The position numbers and the translations under genes are program-made. The notes under the pieces are model-generated. The model searched no databases. It had not been told where the DNA came from and saw only the letters and a program-made list of their open reading frames with translations. A stretch of DNA of 64,000 nt, from positions 4,526,001 through 4,590,000 of the forward strand of contig CP045205.1 in the NCBI GenBank assembly GCA_009363175.1, given 5' to 3'. Source of the stretch: Citrobacter telavivensis. Lineage in GTDB: Bacteria; Pseudomonadota; Gammaproteobacteria; Enterobacterales; Enterobacteriaceae. Positions 46,485-56,215 of this stretch are shown one piece after another (within the stretch, counting starts at the first letter, position 1; the number at the start of each line of letters is the position of its first letter).

Positions 46485-49055
46485 ATGAAAATAAATACAA
46501 TACACCCCCCTGGATCACTATTAGCCATTGCTATTTCAATTGCCTTAACACCCACAGCAATGGCTGATAATAGTATTTCTCCACCAACGGGTGTGGGTGA
46601 TACCGTCATTATTAATAACGGCCAAAGTATTACGCTTTCCGCGACGGAAAATACCGATCCCGCATGGGATAACTTCAGCAGTCTCTGGGTCGGTAATAAC
46701 TCTGACGGCTCGCTGCTGATCGATGGTCGGGATATCGCCACTTCCGCCGGTATGATAGGTAATGGCGCGAACGGCAGCGTGACGCTGACGAATGGCGCAA
46801 CCTGGACGCTGGACAATCTGAATCTGGTGCTCGGGACCCATGATGGTTCAGGAACACTGCTGGTGAGTAACGGCAGTAAAATCAGCGGCATTGATGAACT
46901 GCGCATTGGAGAATATGCCGCAAATGCACAGGGGACGGTCACCATCGACGGTGCAAATTCGTCTGTCTCATCCGCCTGGAGCGTGGTCGGCGATCAGGGG
47001 CGCGGCAACCTGGTGATTACCCGCGGCGGCACCCTCTCCTTAAGCGAACACATGAACATCGGCTACGTCGGCAATACGAGCAGTACCAGTCGTAATGGCT
47101 ATGGAGTAACCCTGGTCGACGGTGAAAACTCGCGACTGGATGTGACAAAGGGCATTTATCTCGGCGGCTTCGACAGCACGGCATCCAATGACGCCACCGG
47201 TATTCTGACCGTCAGCAATGGCGCAACGGTCAGCTCAGGTAGCTTTATCTGGCTGGCGGTGGGGCAAGGCAGCACCGGTATCCTGAATATCGGCGGGGCG
47301 AAGGGAGAAGCGCAACAGGCCGCGGGAGCGTTGGATCTGCCGTGGATTTACCTTGGCAACACCAGCGGTATGAGCACGGCAGAACTCAACTTTAACCACA
47401 ACAGCGATGACTTCGTGCTCTCGGCCAGAATCACGGGCGTTGGCGAAGTGAACCATTTCGGCTCGGGGACAACGACGCTTACAGGTGCCAACACCTACCA
47501 GGGCCCGACCCACGTCGCGAACGGCACGCTGCGCGCTGGGGTAGAAAATACCCTGAGTGCAAGATCGGATTACCGCGTGGACAACGGCGCGCAACTGGAT
47601 CTTAATGGCTATTCGCAGACGCTGAACTCGCTGGAGCTGGCAGGCACGGCGACGCTCTCTTCCCCGTCGCGGGTGAAAGCGGCCTTTAGCCCAACCACGT
47701 TAACGATTAACGGCGATTATACCGGTAACAACGGCCTGCTGGCCTTACGCACCGTGCTGGGTGATGACCTTTCGCCGACCGATAAGCTGGTTGTGAAGGG
47801 TGATACCCACGGCACCACGCGCGTCAGCGTCAGCAACGCCGGCGGTAGCGGTGCCCCGACGATTGAAGGCATCCGCATTGTCGACGTTGAAGGCGCATCT
47901 AACGGAACCTTTGTGAAAGAAGGTCGTATTGTGGCGGGCGCATATGACTACGATATAGTGAAACGAGATAACCAAAACTGGTCTCTGACCAGTGTGGCAT
48001 TGCCAGGACCGGTCCCCCCAACCCCGCCGGGCAACCCGAAAGAGCCCGTCGAACCCATGCCTCCAACAGCGGAAGGCCCGCATCAGTATCGCCCGGAAAC
48101 CGGCAGCTATCTGGCAAACACCCTTGCCGCCAACACGCTGTTCACCACCCGCCTCCACGATCGTCTGGGTGAAACCCAGTACACCGACGCGTTAACCGGC
48201 GAGCAGAAGGTGACCAGCCTGTGGATGCGCCACATCGGCGGACATAACCGCTTCAAGGACGGTTCCGGGCAGATAAGCACCCAGAGCAACCGCTATGTGC
48301 TGCAACTGGGCGGCGACATTGCGCAATGGAGCACCGACGGTCTGGATCGCTGGCATCTGGGTCTGATGGCCGGTTACGCCAACAGCAAGAGCCGCAGCCA
48401 TTCCAGTCTGACCGGATACACCTCTCGTGGGGAAATCAGCGGCTACAGCGCCGGTCTGTACGGCACCTGGTATGCCAACGACACCGATAAAACCGGGGCT
48501 TATGTTGATGGCTGGATGCTCTACAACTGGTTTGACAACACCGTCTCCGGACAGGGACTGGCGTCTGAAAAGTATGACTCAGACGGTATCACCGCGTCTG
48601 TCGAGACGGGCTACACCTGGAAACTGGCCGAATTCAGCGAACGTAACGCGCTGTATGTTCAGCCTAAAGCCCAGGTCACCTGGATGGACGTGCAGGCCGA
48701 TACGCACGTTGAGAAAAATGGTACCCGCGTAGTGGATAAAACCGACGGTAATCTGCAAACGCGCCTGGGTGTGAAAGCGTACCTGCAGGGGCATAACGCG
48801 ATAGATGACGGCAAAGACCGCACCTTCCAGCCGTTTGTCGAAGCCAACTGGATCCACAACACGCAGAATTACAGCGTACAGATGGATGACATCAGCAACG
48901 ACGTGAAAGGCACCCGCAACATAGGTGAACTAAAAGTGGGCGTTGAAGGCCAGCTTAGCCAGCGTCTGCAACTGTGGGGCAACGTTGCCCAACAGATTGG
49001 CGACAACGGTTACAGCGATACGCAAGGCATGTTAGGGCTGAAATACAGCTTCTGA
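46485..49055 (+). CDS. Autotransporter with beta-helix passenger and AIDA-like barrel
   Basis: The start at MKINTIHPPGSLLAIAISIA has AAGGAAGAG upstream; the earlier frame has none. The 856-residue protein has a signal peptide ending TAMA, a passenger rich in repeated NG/GT turns with a PATR module (LTGANTYQGPTHVANGTLR), a proline linker (PPTPPGNPKEPVEPMPP) and a C-terminal barrel ending LKYSF. The barrel is closely similar to that at 50762. Cell-surface adhesion or aggregation is the family expectation; no protease motif was seen. It is inserted between yahO and yahN, which are neighbours in E. coli. Confidence 0.88.
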   Translation: MKINTIHPPGSLLAIAISIALTPTAMADNSISPPTGVGDTVIINNGQSITLSATENTDPAWDNFSSLWVGNNSDGSLLIDGRDIATSAGMIGNGANGSVTLTNGATWTLDNLNLVLGTHDGSGTLLVSNGSKISGIDELRIGEYAANAQGTVTIDGANSSVSSAWSVVGDQGRGNLVITRGGTLSLSEHMNIGYVGNTSSTSRNGYGVTLVDGENSRLDVTKGIYLGGFDSTASNDATGILTVSNGATVSSGSFIWLAVGQGSTGILNIGGAKGEAQQAAGALDLPWIYLGNTSGMSTAELNFNHNSDDFVLSARITGVGEVNHFGSGTTTLTGANTYQGPTHVANGTLRAGVENTLSARSDYRVDNGAQLDLNGYSQTLNSLELAGTATLSSPSRVKAAFSPTTLTINGDYTGNNGLLALRTVLGDDLSPTDKLVVKGDTHGTTRVSVSNAGGSGAPTIEGIRIVDVEGASNGTFVKEGRIVAGAYDYDIVKRDNQNWSLTSVALPGPVPPTPPGNPKEPVEPMPPTAEGPHQYRPETGSYLANTLAANTLFTTRLHDRLGETQYTDALTGEQKVTSLWMRHIGGHNRFKDGSGQISTQSNRYVLQLGGDIAQWSTDGLDRWHLGLMAGYANSKSRSHSSLTGYTSRGEISGYSAGLYGTWYANDTDKTGAYVDGWMLYNWFDNTVSGQGLASEKYDSDGITASVETGYTWKLAEFSERNALYVQPKAQVTWMDVQADTHVEKNGTRVVDKTDGNLQTRLGVKAYLQGHNAIDDGKDRTFQPFVEANWIHNTQNYSVQMDDISNDVKGTRNIGELKVGVEGQLSQRLQLWGNVAQQIGDNGYSDTQGMLGLKYSF

Positions 49056-49061
49056 CCCTCT

Positions 49062-49088
49062 ACCACCCGTGGCAACGCGGGTGGTTTT
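49062..49088 (+). terminator. Terminator after the autotransporter
   Basis: Arms accacccg (49062-49069) and cgggtggt (49078-49085) followed by ttt, six bases past the stop codon. A good intrinsic terminator. Confidence 0.8.
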
Positions 49089-49185
49089 CTTCCCCCGCCT
49101 CTCCCTTTGTGATCCCATTCGCATCCCCCAGGTTTTGTGATAAATAAGATGAGGTTACTTTATCTGATTCAGGGAAATGTGGTTT

Positions 49186-49818
49186 ATGGAACCTCTGCAC
49201 GCGGTTTTCCTCACCGTCAGCCTGTTCGTCTTAACCTTCTTTAACCCAGGCGCCAATCTGTTTGTGGTTGTGCAAACCAGTCTGGCCTCCGGACGACGCG
49301 CAGGCGTATTAACCGGTCTGGGTGTGGCGTTAGGTGACGCAATCTATTCCGGGCTGGGACTGTTCGGCATGGCGACGCTGATTACCCAGTGCGAAGCGGT
49401 ATTCTCGGTGATCAAAATTGGCGGCGGCGCGTATCTGCTGTGGTTTGCCTGGAACAGCATTCGCCACCAGGCCACGCCGCAAATGCCGACGCTTCAGCAA
49501 CCCGTTAGCGCGCCGTGGACGGTGTTCTTTCGTCGCGGCTTATTGACCGATCTGTCGAATCCACAAACCGTTCTGTTTTTTATCAGTATCTTCTCCGTGA
49601 CGCTGAGTGCCGACACGCCCATGTGGGCGCGGATGATGGCCTGGGCCGGGATTGTGCTCTCTTCAGTTATCTGGCGCGTCTTTCTGAGTCAGGCCTTTTC
49701 ATTGCCAGCCGTGCGTCGGGCATACGGCAGAATACAGCGCGTCGCCAGTCGAATCATCGGGGCAATTATTGGCCTGCTGGCATTACGCTTAATCTATGAA
49801 GGAATTACCCATCGCTAA
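49186..49818 (+). CDS. yahN: YahN, LysE/RhtB-family amino-acid exporter
   Basis: The start at MEPLHAVFLTVSLFVLTFF is preferred, because AGGGAA lies 9 bp before it; an ATG three codons earlier overlaps that site. The 210-residue inner-membrane protein has six helices and the family segment FFNPGANLFVVVQTSLASG near the N-terminus. It matches E. coli YahN very closely. The exported amino acid is not established. Confidence 0.93.
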   Translation: MEPLHAVFLTVSLFVLTFFNPGANLFVVVQTSLASGRRAGVLTGLGVALGDAIYSGLGLFGMATLITQCEAVFSVIKIGGGAYLLWFAWNSIRHQATPQMPTLQQPVSAPWTVFFRRGLLTDLSNPQTVLFFISIFSVTLSADTPMWARMMAWAGIVLSSVIWRVFLSQAFSLPAVRRAYGRIQRVASRIIGAIIGLLALRLIYEGITHR

Positions 49819-49826
49819 CCCCCCTC

Positions 49827-49852
49827 CCCCTGAAATAAAGTAGTTTCAGGGG
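49827..49852. terminator. Hairpin after yahN
   Basis: Nine-base arms cccctgaaa / tttcagggg around an eight-base loop, about 9 bp past the yahN stop. The T tail is weak, so it may be an imperfect terminator. The rest of the 49853-49988 gap is AT-rich and probably holds the promoter of the next gene. Confidence 0.55.
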
Positions 49853-49988
49853 ACAGTATTTGCCTTCGTCATTCCCTTTGCTGTAAAACATTATTAATCA
49901 AAAAAAACAACCACGCTCTTTTAAATAAATTTAATACAGAGAGAAATGGGGTTTATTATTTATCAAATAGCAAAATGGGAACAATCCG

Positions 49989-50498
49989 ATGTTAAAAAAT
50001 AAATCACTCCTTTTATTACCGCTTATTCTTACCGGCTGCACAATGAGTGACAGCGACATGCGTAAAGCCTATAGCAACCACTACCAGCAGCCGGCGGGCT
50101 ACGTGGCGGTCTATAAGGAAAAAATCGCCGGGATGGACAGTGACGCGCTGGCAAAATATGCAGCAGCAGAAGAAAAGAAAAAAATGCGTGGCCAGTCCAG
50201 CGTGAAAATTGATGATTACATTACGGCGCAAAACATTCAGGCCAAAGGTCAGCGCGTGGTCTTCGATTATTCGCTTTCAGAGAAATGGTTAGCGCTTTCT
50301 CCGGCACAACAACGCGAAAAACAGAAGCTGATGGAAAAAGATTTAATATACCGTACCTGTTCACTGGAGACGGTAAAACTGGCACAGGAAAAAGGACTGG
50401 CAGAAGAACATAACTATTACAGCCACTATCCCGAGACGATCGCCTTTACCCTGCGTACCAGCGGGCAGATCTGTATCAATAATGGTTTTGCACGATAA
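49989..50498 (+). CDS. Small lipoprotein of unknown function
   Basis: The 169-residue protein has a lipoprotein signal (LLLLPLILTGC, lipidated Cys near residue 17). The mature part is charged and helix-rich (KYAAAEEKKKM, SPAQQREKQKLMEKD) and contains two further cysteines near the C-terminus (YRTCSLE and GQICINN) that could form a disulfide. I do not recognise a family. GGGAAC precedes the ATG. It stands alone between yahN and an autotransporter on the other strand. Confidence 0.78.
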   Translation: MLKNKSLLLLPLILTGCTMSDSDMRKAYSNHYQQPAGYVAVYKEKIAGMDSDALAKYAAAEEKKKMRGQSSVKIDDYITAQNIQAKGQRVVFDYSLSEKWLALSPAQQREKQKLMEKDLIYRTCSLETVKLAQEKGLAEEHNYYSHYPETIAFTLRTSGQICINNGFAR

Positions 50499-50679
50499 TC
50501 TCCCTCACCCTGACAACCATGACAGGGCGAAGGACCAGACGCATTATTCTTCAGCCGAGTGAGGGGACAGGGCATCAGTAGCGTCTCCATACGTGCGGAT
50601 TACTGGGGGCTTACACCTGTCTGCCGCAACCGAACTTTACCGGGGATGAAGTTGAGTCGTTGTTTTAGTGTTATTGATT

Positions 50680-50753
50680 GCCGGATGGTGCTGGCGCTTA
50701 TCCGGCCTACACTTACCACTTGTAGGCCGGATAAGGCACAGCCGCCATCCGGC
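50680..50753. repeat. BIME: two REP elements between convergent genes
   Basis: Palindromes at 50680-50706 and 50726-50753 (gccggat ... atccggc) lie directly after the stop of the autotransporter at 50762 and may serve as its 3' border. The stretch 50499-50679 shows nothing else I can support. Confidence 0.85.
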
Positions 50754-50761
50754 AATTCACA

Positions 50762-53740
50762 TCAGAACGACGCTTTAATTCCGATCATCGCGGAGGTATC
50801 GCTGTAGCCCTTATCGCCCATCTGCTGACCGATGTTGCCCCACAGAGCGATGTTCTTCGTCAACTGGCCTTCAACACCGGCTTTCACTTCGCCAATATTG
50901 CGCGCACCCTGCAGATCCACGTTTTCACCATTCATTGAGACGCCAAAGTCTTTGCTGTTGTGGATCCAGTTGGCTTCCACAAACGGCTGGAAGGTGCGGC
51001 CTTTACCGTCGTCGAGCGGGTTATGACCCTTGCCGAACAGACGCACGCCGACGCGGGTCTGGATGTTGCCATCACCGTTACCTTCCACGCGGGTACCGTT
51101 AACTTCTTTGTGCTCGTCGGCCTTCACGCCCATCCAGGTGACCTGGGCTTTAGGCTGGATGTACAGCGCGTTACGCTCGCTGATGTCCGCCAGTTTCCAG
51201 GTGTAGCCGGATTCCACAGAGGCGGTGAAACCTTTAGCGTCATACTCTTCTGACTCCACACCGTCGCCGGAAAGGGTGTTATCAAACCAGCTGTACTGTG
51301 CCCAGGTATCGACATACGCGCCTTCACGGGTCGCGTTGTCCTGAAGCCAGGTGCCGTACAGGCCAATGCTGTAACCGTCGATGGCGCTGCGCGCACGGTT
51401 GCCGTTACGCTGATTTTCAGCACGGGCTTTCTGGTTGGCATAGCCCGCCATCACCCCCAGATGGTAGCGGTCGGTGTTGTCGGAAGACCACTGCGCAATA
51501 TCGCCGCCGAGTTGCATGACATAGCGGTTGGCCTGCAGGTTCAACTGGGCGCTGCTGTCGTGCTGACGGGTATGCCCGCCCACGTTGCGCAGCCACAGGC
51601 TGGTGACCGCGTCTTCGCCGGTCAGTGCGTCAACGTAATGGGTTTCACCCAGACGATCCTGCAACCGGGTGTTGAACATCGTATTCGCCGCCTGCAGGTT
51701 CATACCGTACAGACCGGCTTCCGGACGCACCGCGTGTTCACGCGGCGTCGGGGTCGGAGACTGCGGCTGAACCGGAGCTTGCGGTTCGACCGGATCCTGC
51801 GGGTCTACGGGATCAACCGGGTCAACAGGCGTTACCGGAACCACCGGATCTGGCTGCTCTGGCGGTTCCGGAGACAGCGCACTGCTCAGGAACCAGTTTT
51901 TCGCCTGCGTGCCTTCGCCACGTTGCAGGGTGTAATCATACGCACCCGCAATAATACGCCCGCTCTGTGTGAACTCACCGTCGGAGTTGCCGCCTACGCT
52001 AATCAGTTCAATACCCTCCGTCGTGAGACCACCTGCCCCACCCGCGTTCAATACCTTCACGTTAGTGGTGCCGGAGGTGTTACCCGCAATAACCAGGCGG
52101 TCAGTTGGAGAAGTATCATCGCCCAGTTGGCTGTTCATCACGATGTTACCGTTAGTCCCGGTATAATCACCGCTCACGGTCAGGGTTTTGAACGTTGTGG
52201 CAGCACGCGTCAGCTGACTGGTACTCGTGACTGGCGCCATAAAGTTCAGCGTCGCGTTGTTCAGCGTCAGATTTGTCAGGCTGGAGTCGCCAGTCATATC
52301 CCAACGACTGTGGCTGCCGTTGAATGCCAGATCGATAATGCCGCTGGATACCTTCTTCGTGCTGCCGTAAAGGTAGGAGTTATCGCCGGTGTTAATATTG
52401 ACGATGTGATTGCTCTCGGACTGAATATCCCCCCACGCCTGGAATTTATTGTTGTTGCTGATATCGATGGAACCATAGATAGCGAGTAAGTTACCCTGCG
52501 CACTCTGCACACCCTGCAAACTTCCCAGCGTGACATCACCGAGGATTTTAGCATTCGCATTACGCACAAGTTCAACCCGGTTACCGCCCTCTGACTGCAC
52601 ATTCAGCGTATTGAAGGTCATGTCCTCCACGCTCACGCCCTGAATACCGTACAGATTGGTTGTATCATCCCCGGAAACCGCGATATTCAGGTTGTTGATT
52701 CTGACGCTGGCCTCTTCGCTTCCGTGAAACAGTGCGCCAATGACGGTCGCATCACCTTTCGCCCGCGCCTTAATGTTAAGGTTATCCATCGTAATATCCG
52801 ACAGTGCCCCCAACGACGACAGCCCGGTAATCAAGCCAAAATCGTAATCCGTTGCGTTATCAGTGACATCAATATTGACATCATTAAAGTTGATTATATT
52901 CGCTCTGGCTGGCAGCGATACGGAGTCACGATGATCCTCCAGCACCAGGCCTTTAACACCATCTTCCGCTGCGTCCGTCGTAATCTTGATTTGGGTTGTA
53001 CCCATAATATCGGCATTGCTGCTGACGTTCATCCCTTCCAGGTAAACCGCCGAGGTGGACTGCAAATCAACATTCACATTCCCCGTGATCCTGGTGCTCA
53101 GCCCCTTTAGTTCCAGCGCTTCCACGGTGGTCGTCCCCACGTCGCTGGAAGATTTGTTATCCGCGTATTTCACGGTGATGTTTTCCGCAGTGAGGGTCGA
53201 GTCTCTATACGCGACAATAGCTGAAGACATAATGCTGGATGAAACAGTGACCGGGGTGGTAATCGTTAAATCAAACAGGGTGTCGCCGGTTAACACAACA
53301 TTCGCCGCGTCATTGACGTAAAGACCAATCGTCGGTACGCCAGACTGTTTAATCGTTAAATCTTCAGCCTTAAGGCTACCACCGTAAACTCTGACGGCAT
53401 CGGCGACAGAACTGGATAACGTAGAATAATCGATAGATGAACCTTTACCTAAATCCAGATCCCCAACGGAAACATACACGCTCGATCCGGTATTGCCTGC
53501 CGGGCTGACCATGTCAATTTTACCGTTGACCGTGACGCTGGCACCTGTCGCCCCGACGCCAATGTAAGAGACATCAGCACCATCGGCGACCTGCACGGTT
53601 CGTTTGTCGACAGGAACCGAATCAGTAATCGAAATGCGTTCCGCTTCCGCATAAACAGGAAGCGATGACGCAGAAAGAATAGTACTTAACAATAATGCGA
53701 TTTTATTCGGTTTAAACCCGAAAGACAGAGAGTATTTCAT
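50762..53740 (-). CDS. Large autotransporter with Pro-rich linker and AIDA-like barrel
   Basis: The 992-residue protein starts with a signal peptide (MKYSLSFGFKPNKIALLLS, cleavage after VYA). A long beta-helix passenger of short NLN/ITG repeats is followed by a PxxPV-type linker (DPVDPVDPQDPVEPQ) and a barrel ending IGIKASF. The barrel shares EANWIHNSK, ERNALYIQPKAQVTWMG and the DALTGE segment with the gene at 46485. Passengers are unrelated in detail, so the two have diverged or swapped passengers. It has AGGGAAC before the start, AT-rich upstream DNA and a REP pair after its stop. Confidence 0.88.
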   Translation of the reverse strand: MKYSLSFGFKPNKIALLLSTILSASSLPVYAEAERISITDSVPVDKRTVQVADGADVSYIGVGATGASVTVNGKIDMVSPAGNTGSSVYVSVGDLDLGKGSSIDYSTLSSSVADAVRVYGGSLKAEDLTIKQSGVPTIGLYVNDAANVVLTGDTLFDLTITTPVTVSSSIMSSAIVAYRDSTLTAENITVKYADNKSSSDVGTTTVEALELKGLSTRITGNVNVDLQSTSAVYLEGMNVSSNADIMGTTQIKITTDAAEDGVKGLVLEDHRDSVSLPARANIINFNDVNIDVTDNATDYDFGLITGLSSLGALSDITMDNLNIKARAKGDATVIGALFHGSEEASVRINNLNIAVSGDDTTNLYGIQGVSVEDMTFNTLNVQSEGGNRVELVRNANAKILGDVTLGSLQGVQSAQGNLLAIYGSIDISNNNKFQAWGDIQSESNHIVNINTGDNSYLYGSTKKVSSGIIDLAFNGSHSRWDMTGDSSLTNLTLNNATLNFMAPVTSTSQLTRAATTFKTLTVSGDYTGTNGNIVMNSQLGDDTSPTDRLVIAGNTSGTTNVKVLNAGGAGGLTTEGIELISVGGNSDGEFTQSGRIIAGAYDYTLQRGEGTQAKNWFLSSALSPEPPEQPDPVVPVTPVDPVDPVDPQDPVEPQAPVQPQSPTPTPREHAVRPEAGLYGMNLQAANTMFNTRLQDRLGETHYVDALTGEDAVTSLWLRNVGGHTRQHDSSAQLNLQANRYVMQLGGDIAQWSSDNTDRYHLGVMAGYANQKARAENQRNGNRARSAIDGYSIGLYGTWLQDNATREGAYVDTWAQYSWFDNTLSGDGVESEEYDAKGFTASVESGYTWKLADISERNALYIQPKAQVTWMGVKADEHKEVNGTRVEGNGDGNIQTRVGVRLFGKGHNPLDDGKGRTFQPFVEANWIHNSKDFGVSMNGENVDLQGARNIGEVKAGVEGQLTKNIALWGNIGQQMGDKGYSDTSAMIGIKASF

Positions 53741-54096
53741 AATAAGCCGTTCCCTACTTAAAAGAATATATTTGTTTTTTTAGACTTTACAGACACAGAC
53801 AAACGCCACTTAAATTAAAAAGGCTGAAATAATCCCGTCAGTAGCATTTAATAAACAAATGATTTCCGATTTGGCTATTTTCCCTCCAATATATAATCTT
53901 CTCAAATGAAATAGTCTTAAGCGTGACTCAGATAGCTAATCTAATAAATAACGCAAGTGCAGCATATAACGCTTTAAATAATCTTAAATTTAGAATATTA
54001 CACCACAAAAAGAGCAAGCGATGAGATCCTTAAATAATATAAGAAATAATCACATGGATTATTGAGGATGGCGAGGGTGAATGTTTACTTATTGTG
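53741..54096. promoter_or_regulatory. AT-rich upstream region of the large autotransporter
   Basis: About 350 bp, strongly AT-rich, between the autotransporter start and the terminator of the transporter gene upstream. It must contain the autotransporter promoter. No gene seen. Confidence 0.45.
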
Positions 54097-54122
54097 AAAA
54101 AAACCGGCGTATTTAACGCCGG
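54097..54122 (-). terminator. Terminator of the POT transporter gene
   Basis: Stem ccggcgt / acgccgg (54104-54110 and 54116-54122). On the minus strand it is followed by a run of seven T (54097-54103 as A). Located 26 bp after the transporter stop. Confidence 0.88.
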
Positions 54123-54148
54123 CGGAGTGAGAGACGGATAATTATCGA

Positions 54149-55702
54149 TCAGCCATTGATGGCGGGTTTCTGCTCAGTTTTCACCTGCGCATTTTCCAGC
54201 ATGCGACGAACCGGAACAATTAATACGATAAGCACAGCGGCACAAATCAGCAGCGCTATGGAGCAGCGGGCGAAAAGGTCGGGCAGCATATCCAATTGGT
54301 CAGCCTTGACGTGCCCACCAATCAGACCCGCCGCCAGGTTACCCAATGCGCTGGCGCAGAACCACAGGCCCATCATCTGACCCCGCATTCTTTCTGGCGC
54401 TAACAGCGTCATGGTCGCCAGACCAATCGGGCTCAGACACAGCTCACCCAACGTCAGCATCAGAATGCTGCCTACCAGCCAGAACGGCGACACGCCCGCC
54501 CCACCGTTGCTCAGCACGTTCTGCGCCGCCATCATCATCAGGCCAAAGCCCGCCGCCGCGCACAGAATACCGATAACAAACTTGGTGATACTGCTCAGGC
54601 GCACGTTTTTGCGCGCCAGCGCCGGCCATGCCCAGCTGAAGACCGGTGCCAGCAGGATAATGAACAGGGCGTTGATCGACTGGAACCAGACGGCAGGAAT
54701 TTCGAAATCACCGATCATGCGGTTGGTATAGTCGTTCGCGAACAGGTTGAACGAGGTCGGTTTCTGTTCAAATGCAGACCAGAAGAAAGCCGCAGAAACC
54801 AGCAGAATAAAGCAAACCAGCAGTCTGGCGCGCTCTTTGCGTGTCAGACCCGCAAACACGAACAGGTAGATAAAGTAAAGCGCCACAGAAGCGGCAATGA
54901 CGTAGACCAGCATGCTGGCAACGGCGACCGGATTAATGACGATCACCCCCTGGGCTATCAGCGTCACGATAATAGCCACGCCGACGCTCAGCGCCAGCAA
55001 CCAGCCACCCACGCCGTTTTTCTTCGCCACCGGACTGTTCCAGGTCGAATCAAGCCCCACTTCGCTGTCGTAGCGTTTCATGGAAGGTACGGCAAACACG
55101 CGGAAGATAACCAGCGCGACCAACATCCCGATCCCGCCGATACCAAAGCCCCAGTGCCAACCGTGAGATTTGATCAACCAGCCGGAGATCAGCGGGGCGA
55201 TGAATGACCCCATGTTAATGCCCATGTAGAACAGCGAGAAACCGCCGTCGCGGCGGGCATCGCCTTTCTTGTAAAGAGTGCCCACCATGACGGAGATACA
55301 GGTTTTGAACAGACCCGACCCCAGTACGATAAACATCAGGCCGATGAAGAACAGGTTGTCACCCATCCAGGCCGACAGGGCAATAGACAGATGGCCGAGC
55401 GCGATCAGGATCGAACCGTACCACACCGCGCGCTGTTGCCCGAGCCAGTTATCCGCCAGCCAGCCACCCGGAAGCGCCGCCAGGTACATGCTGCCAGCAA
55501 AAATACCGACAATCGCGGACGCATTTTCACGCGCCAGTCCCATGCCGCCATCGTAGACGGTCGCGGCCATGAACAGGATCAGTAACGGACGAATACCGTA
55601 AAATGAAAACCGCTCCCACATCTCCGTGAAGAACAGTGAACCCAGCGGATAAGGATGGCCGAAGAACGTTCGGCTTTCGTTTTTATTAACAGAGGAATGC
55701 AT
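54149..55702 (-). CDS. POT-family (PTR2) proton-coupled peptide transporter
   Basis: The start at MHSSVNKNESRTFFGHPYP has GGGAGA upstream. The 517-residue protein has about fourteen hydrophobic helices, as in bacterial POT proteins, with the ExxER motif in TEMWERFSFYG on helix 1 and the second PTR2 signature region (FSLFYMGINMGSFIAP). The family imports di- and tripeptides by proton symport. It is not an obvious orthologue of E. coli DtpA, DtpB, DtpC or DtpD, so no symbol is given. It forms a single-gene unit with its own terminator. Confidence 0.88.
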   Translation of the reverse strand: MHSSVNKNESRTFFGHPYPLGSLFFTEMWERFSFYGIRPLLILFMAATVYDGGMGLARENASAIVGIFAGSMYLAALPGGWLADNWLGQQRAVWYGSILIALGHLSIALSAWMGDNLFFIGLMFIVLGSGLFKTCISVMVGTLYKKGDARRDGGFSLFYMGINMGSFIAPLISGWLIKSHGWHWGFGIGGIGMLVALVIFRVFAVPSMKRYDSEVGLDSTWNSPVAKKNGVGGWLLALSVGVAIIVTLIAQGVIVINPVAVASMLVYVIAASVALYFIYLFVFAGLTRKERARLLVCFILLVSAAFFWSAFEQKPTSFNLFANDYTNRMIGDFEIPAVWFQSINALFIILLAPVFSWAWPALARKNVRLSSITKFVIGILCAAAGFGLMMMAAQNVLSNGGAGVSPFWLVGSILMLTLGELCLSPIGLATMTLLAPERMRGQMMGLWFCASALGNLAAGLIGGHVKADQLDMLPDLFARCSIALLICAAVLIVLIVPVRRMLENAQVKTEQKPAING

Positions 55703-56143
55703 AATTTCTCCCGAAATGGTGTGTTGTCTTGCTTGTAGCCACTGAATTACCCGCCGACCATTCATATATCTGGCCGATCATTCACATCCAGTGAAATATT
55801 ATTTAACCATTTGATAACCATAAGACAGTTTTGTCTAGTGCCAGCCCCGGGACTTTAAGATGAAAACTCGATAGATGTCTAGTTTTGTAGATTTTATGTT
55901 TGATCGGAAAGGATAATGATTGACTTTAAAAGCCTGCAAATTATCCCTTATCAATTCATTAATAAACAATGCGTTACCTTTAAATACCATCCCCAAAAGC
56001 ACGAAAATGATCGCCCCATATCTTTCTGTCTTTTTTTCCTGACTGAGATTTATGAATGATATTCATAGCGGTTATCCCGCTGGCGACCATTATCTCCGGG
56101 TGAGAAAACGCTACACTGCATCTCATTCTTCCTGTCCCAACGG
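55703..56143. promoter_or_regulatory. Divergent intergenic region, POT transporter / cupin
   Basis: About 440 bp, AT-rich from 55780 to 56050. It probably contains both promoters, but no clear boxes could be assigned and there is no credible gene. Confidence 0.4.
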
Positions 56144-56215
56144 ATGACGATGATTACCGTTGTCAGCGCCGTAATGGCGCTGACCGCCAACCTGATAACC
56201 CCGGAGAAATCATGA
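56144..56215 (+). CDS. Possible 23-residue leader ORF overlapping the cupin start
   Basis: ATG ACG ATG ATT ... TGA encodes a short hydrophobic peptide (MTMITVVSAVMALTANLITP plus EKS). Its TGA overlaps the ATG of the cupin gene (ATGA), the usual sign of translational coupling. Within it lies a perfect hairpin tcagcgcc / ggcgctga. No strong ribosome site is seen, so it may be chance. Confidence 0.25.
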   Translation: MTMITVVSAVMALTANLITPEKS

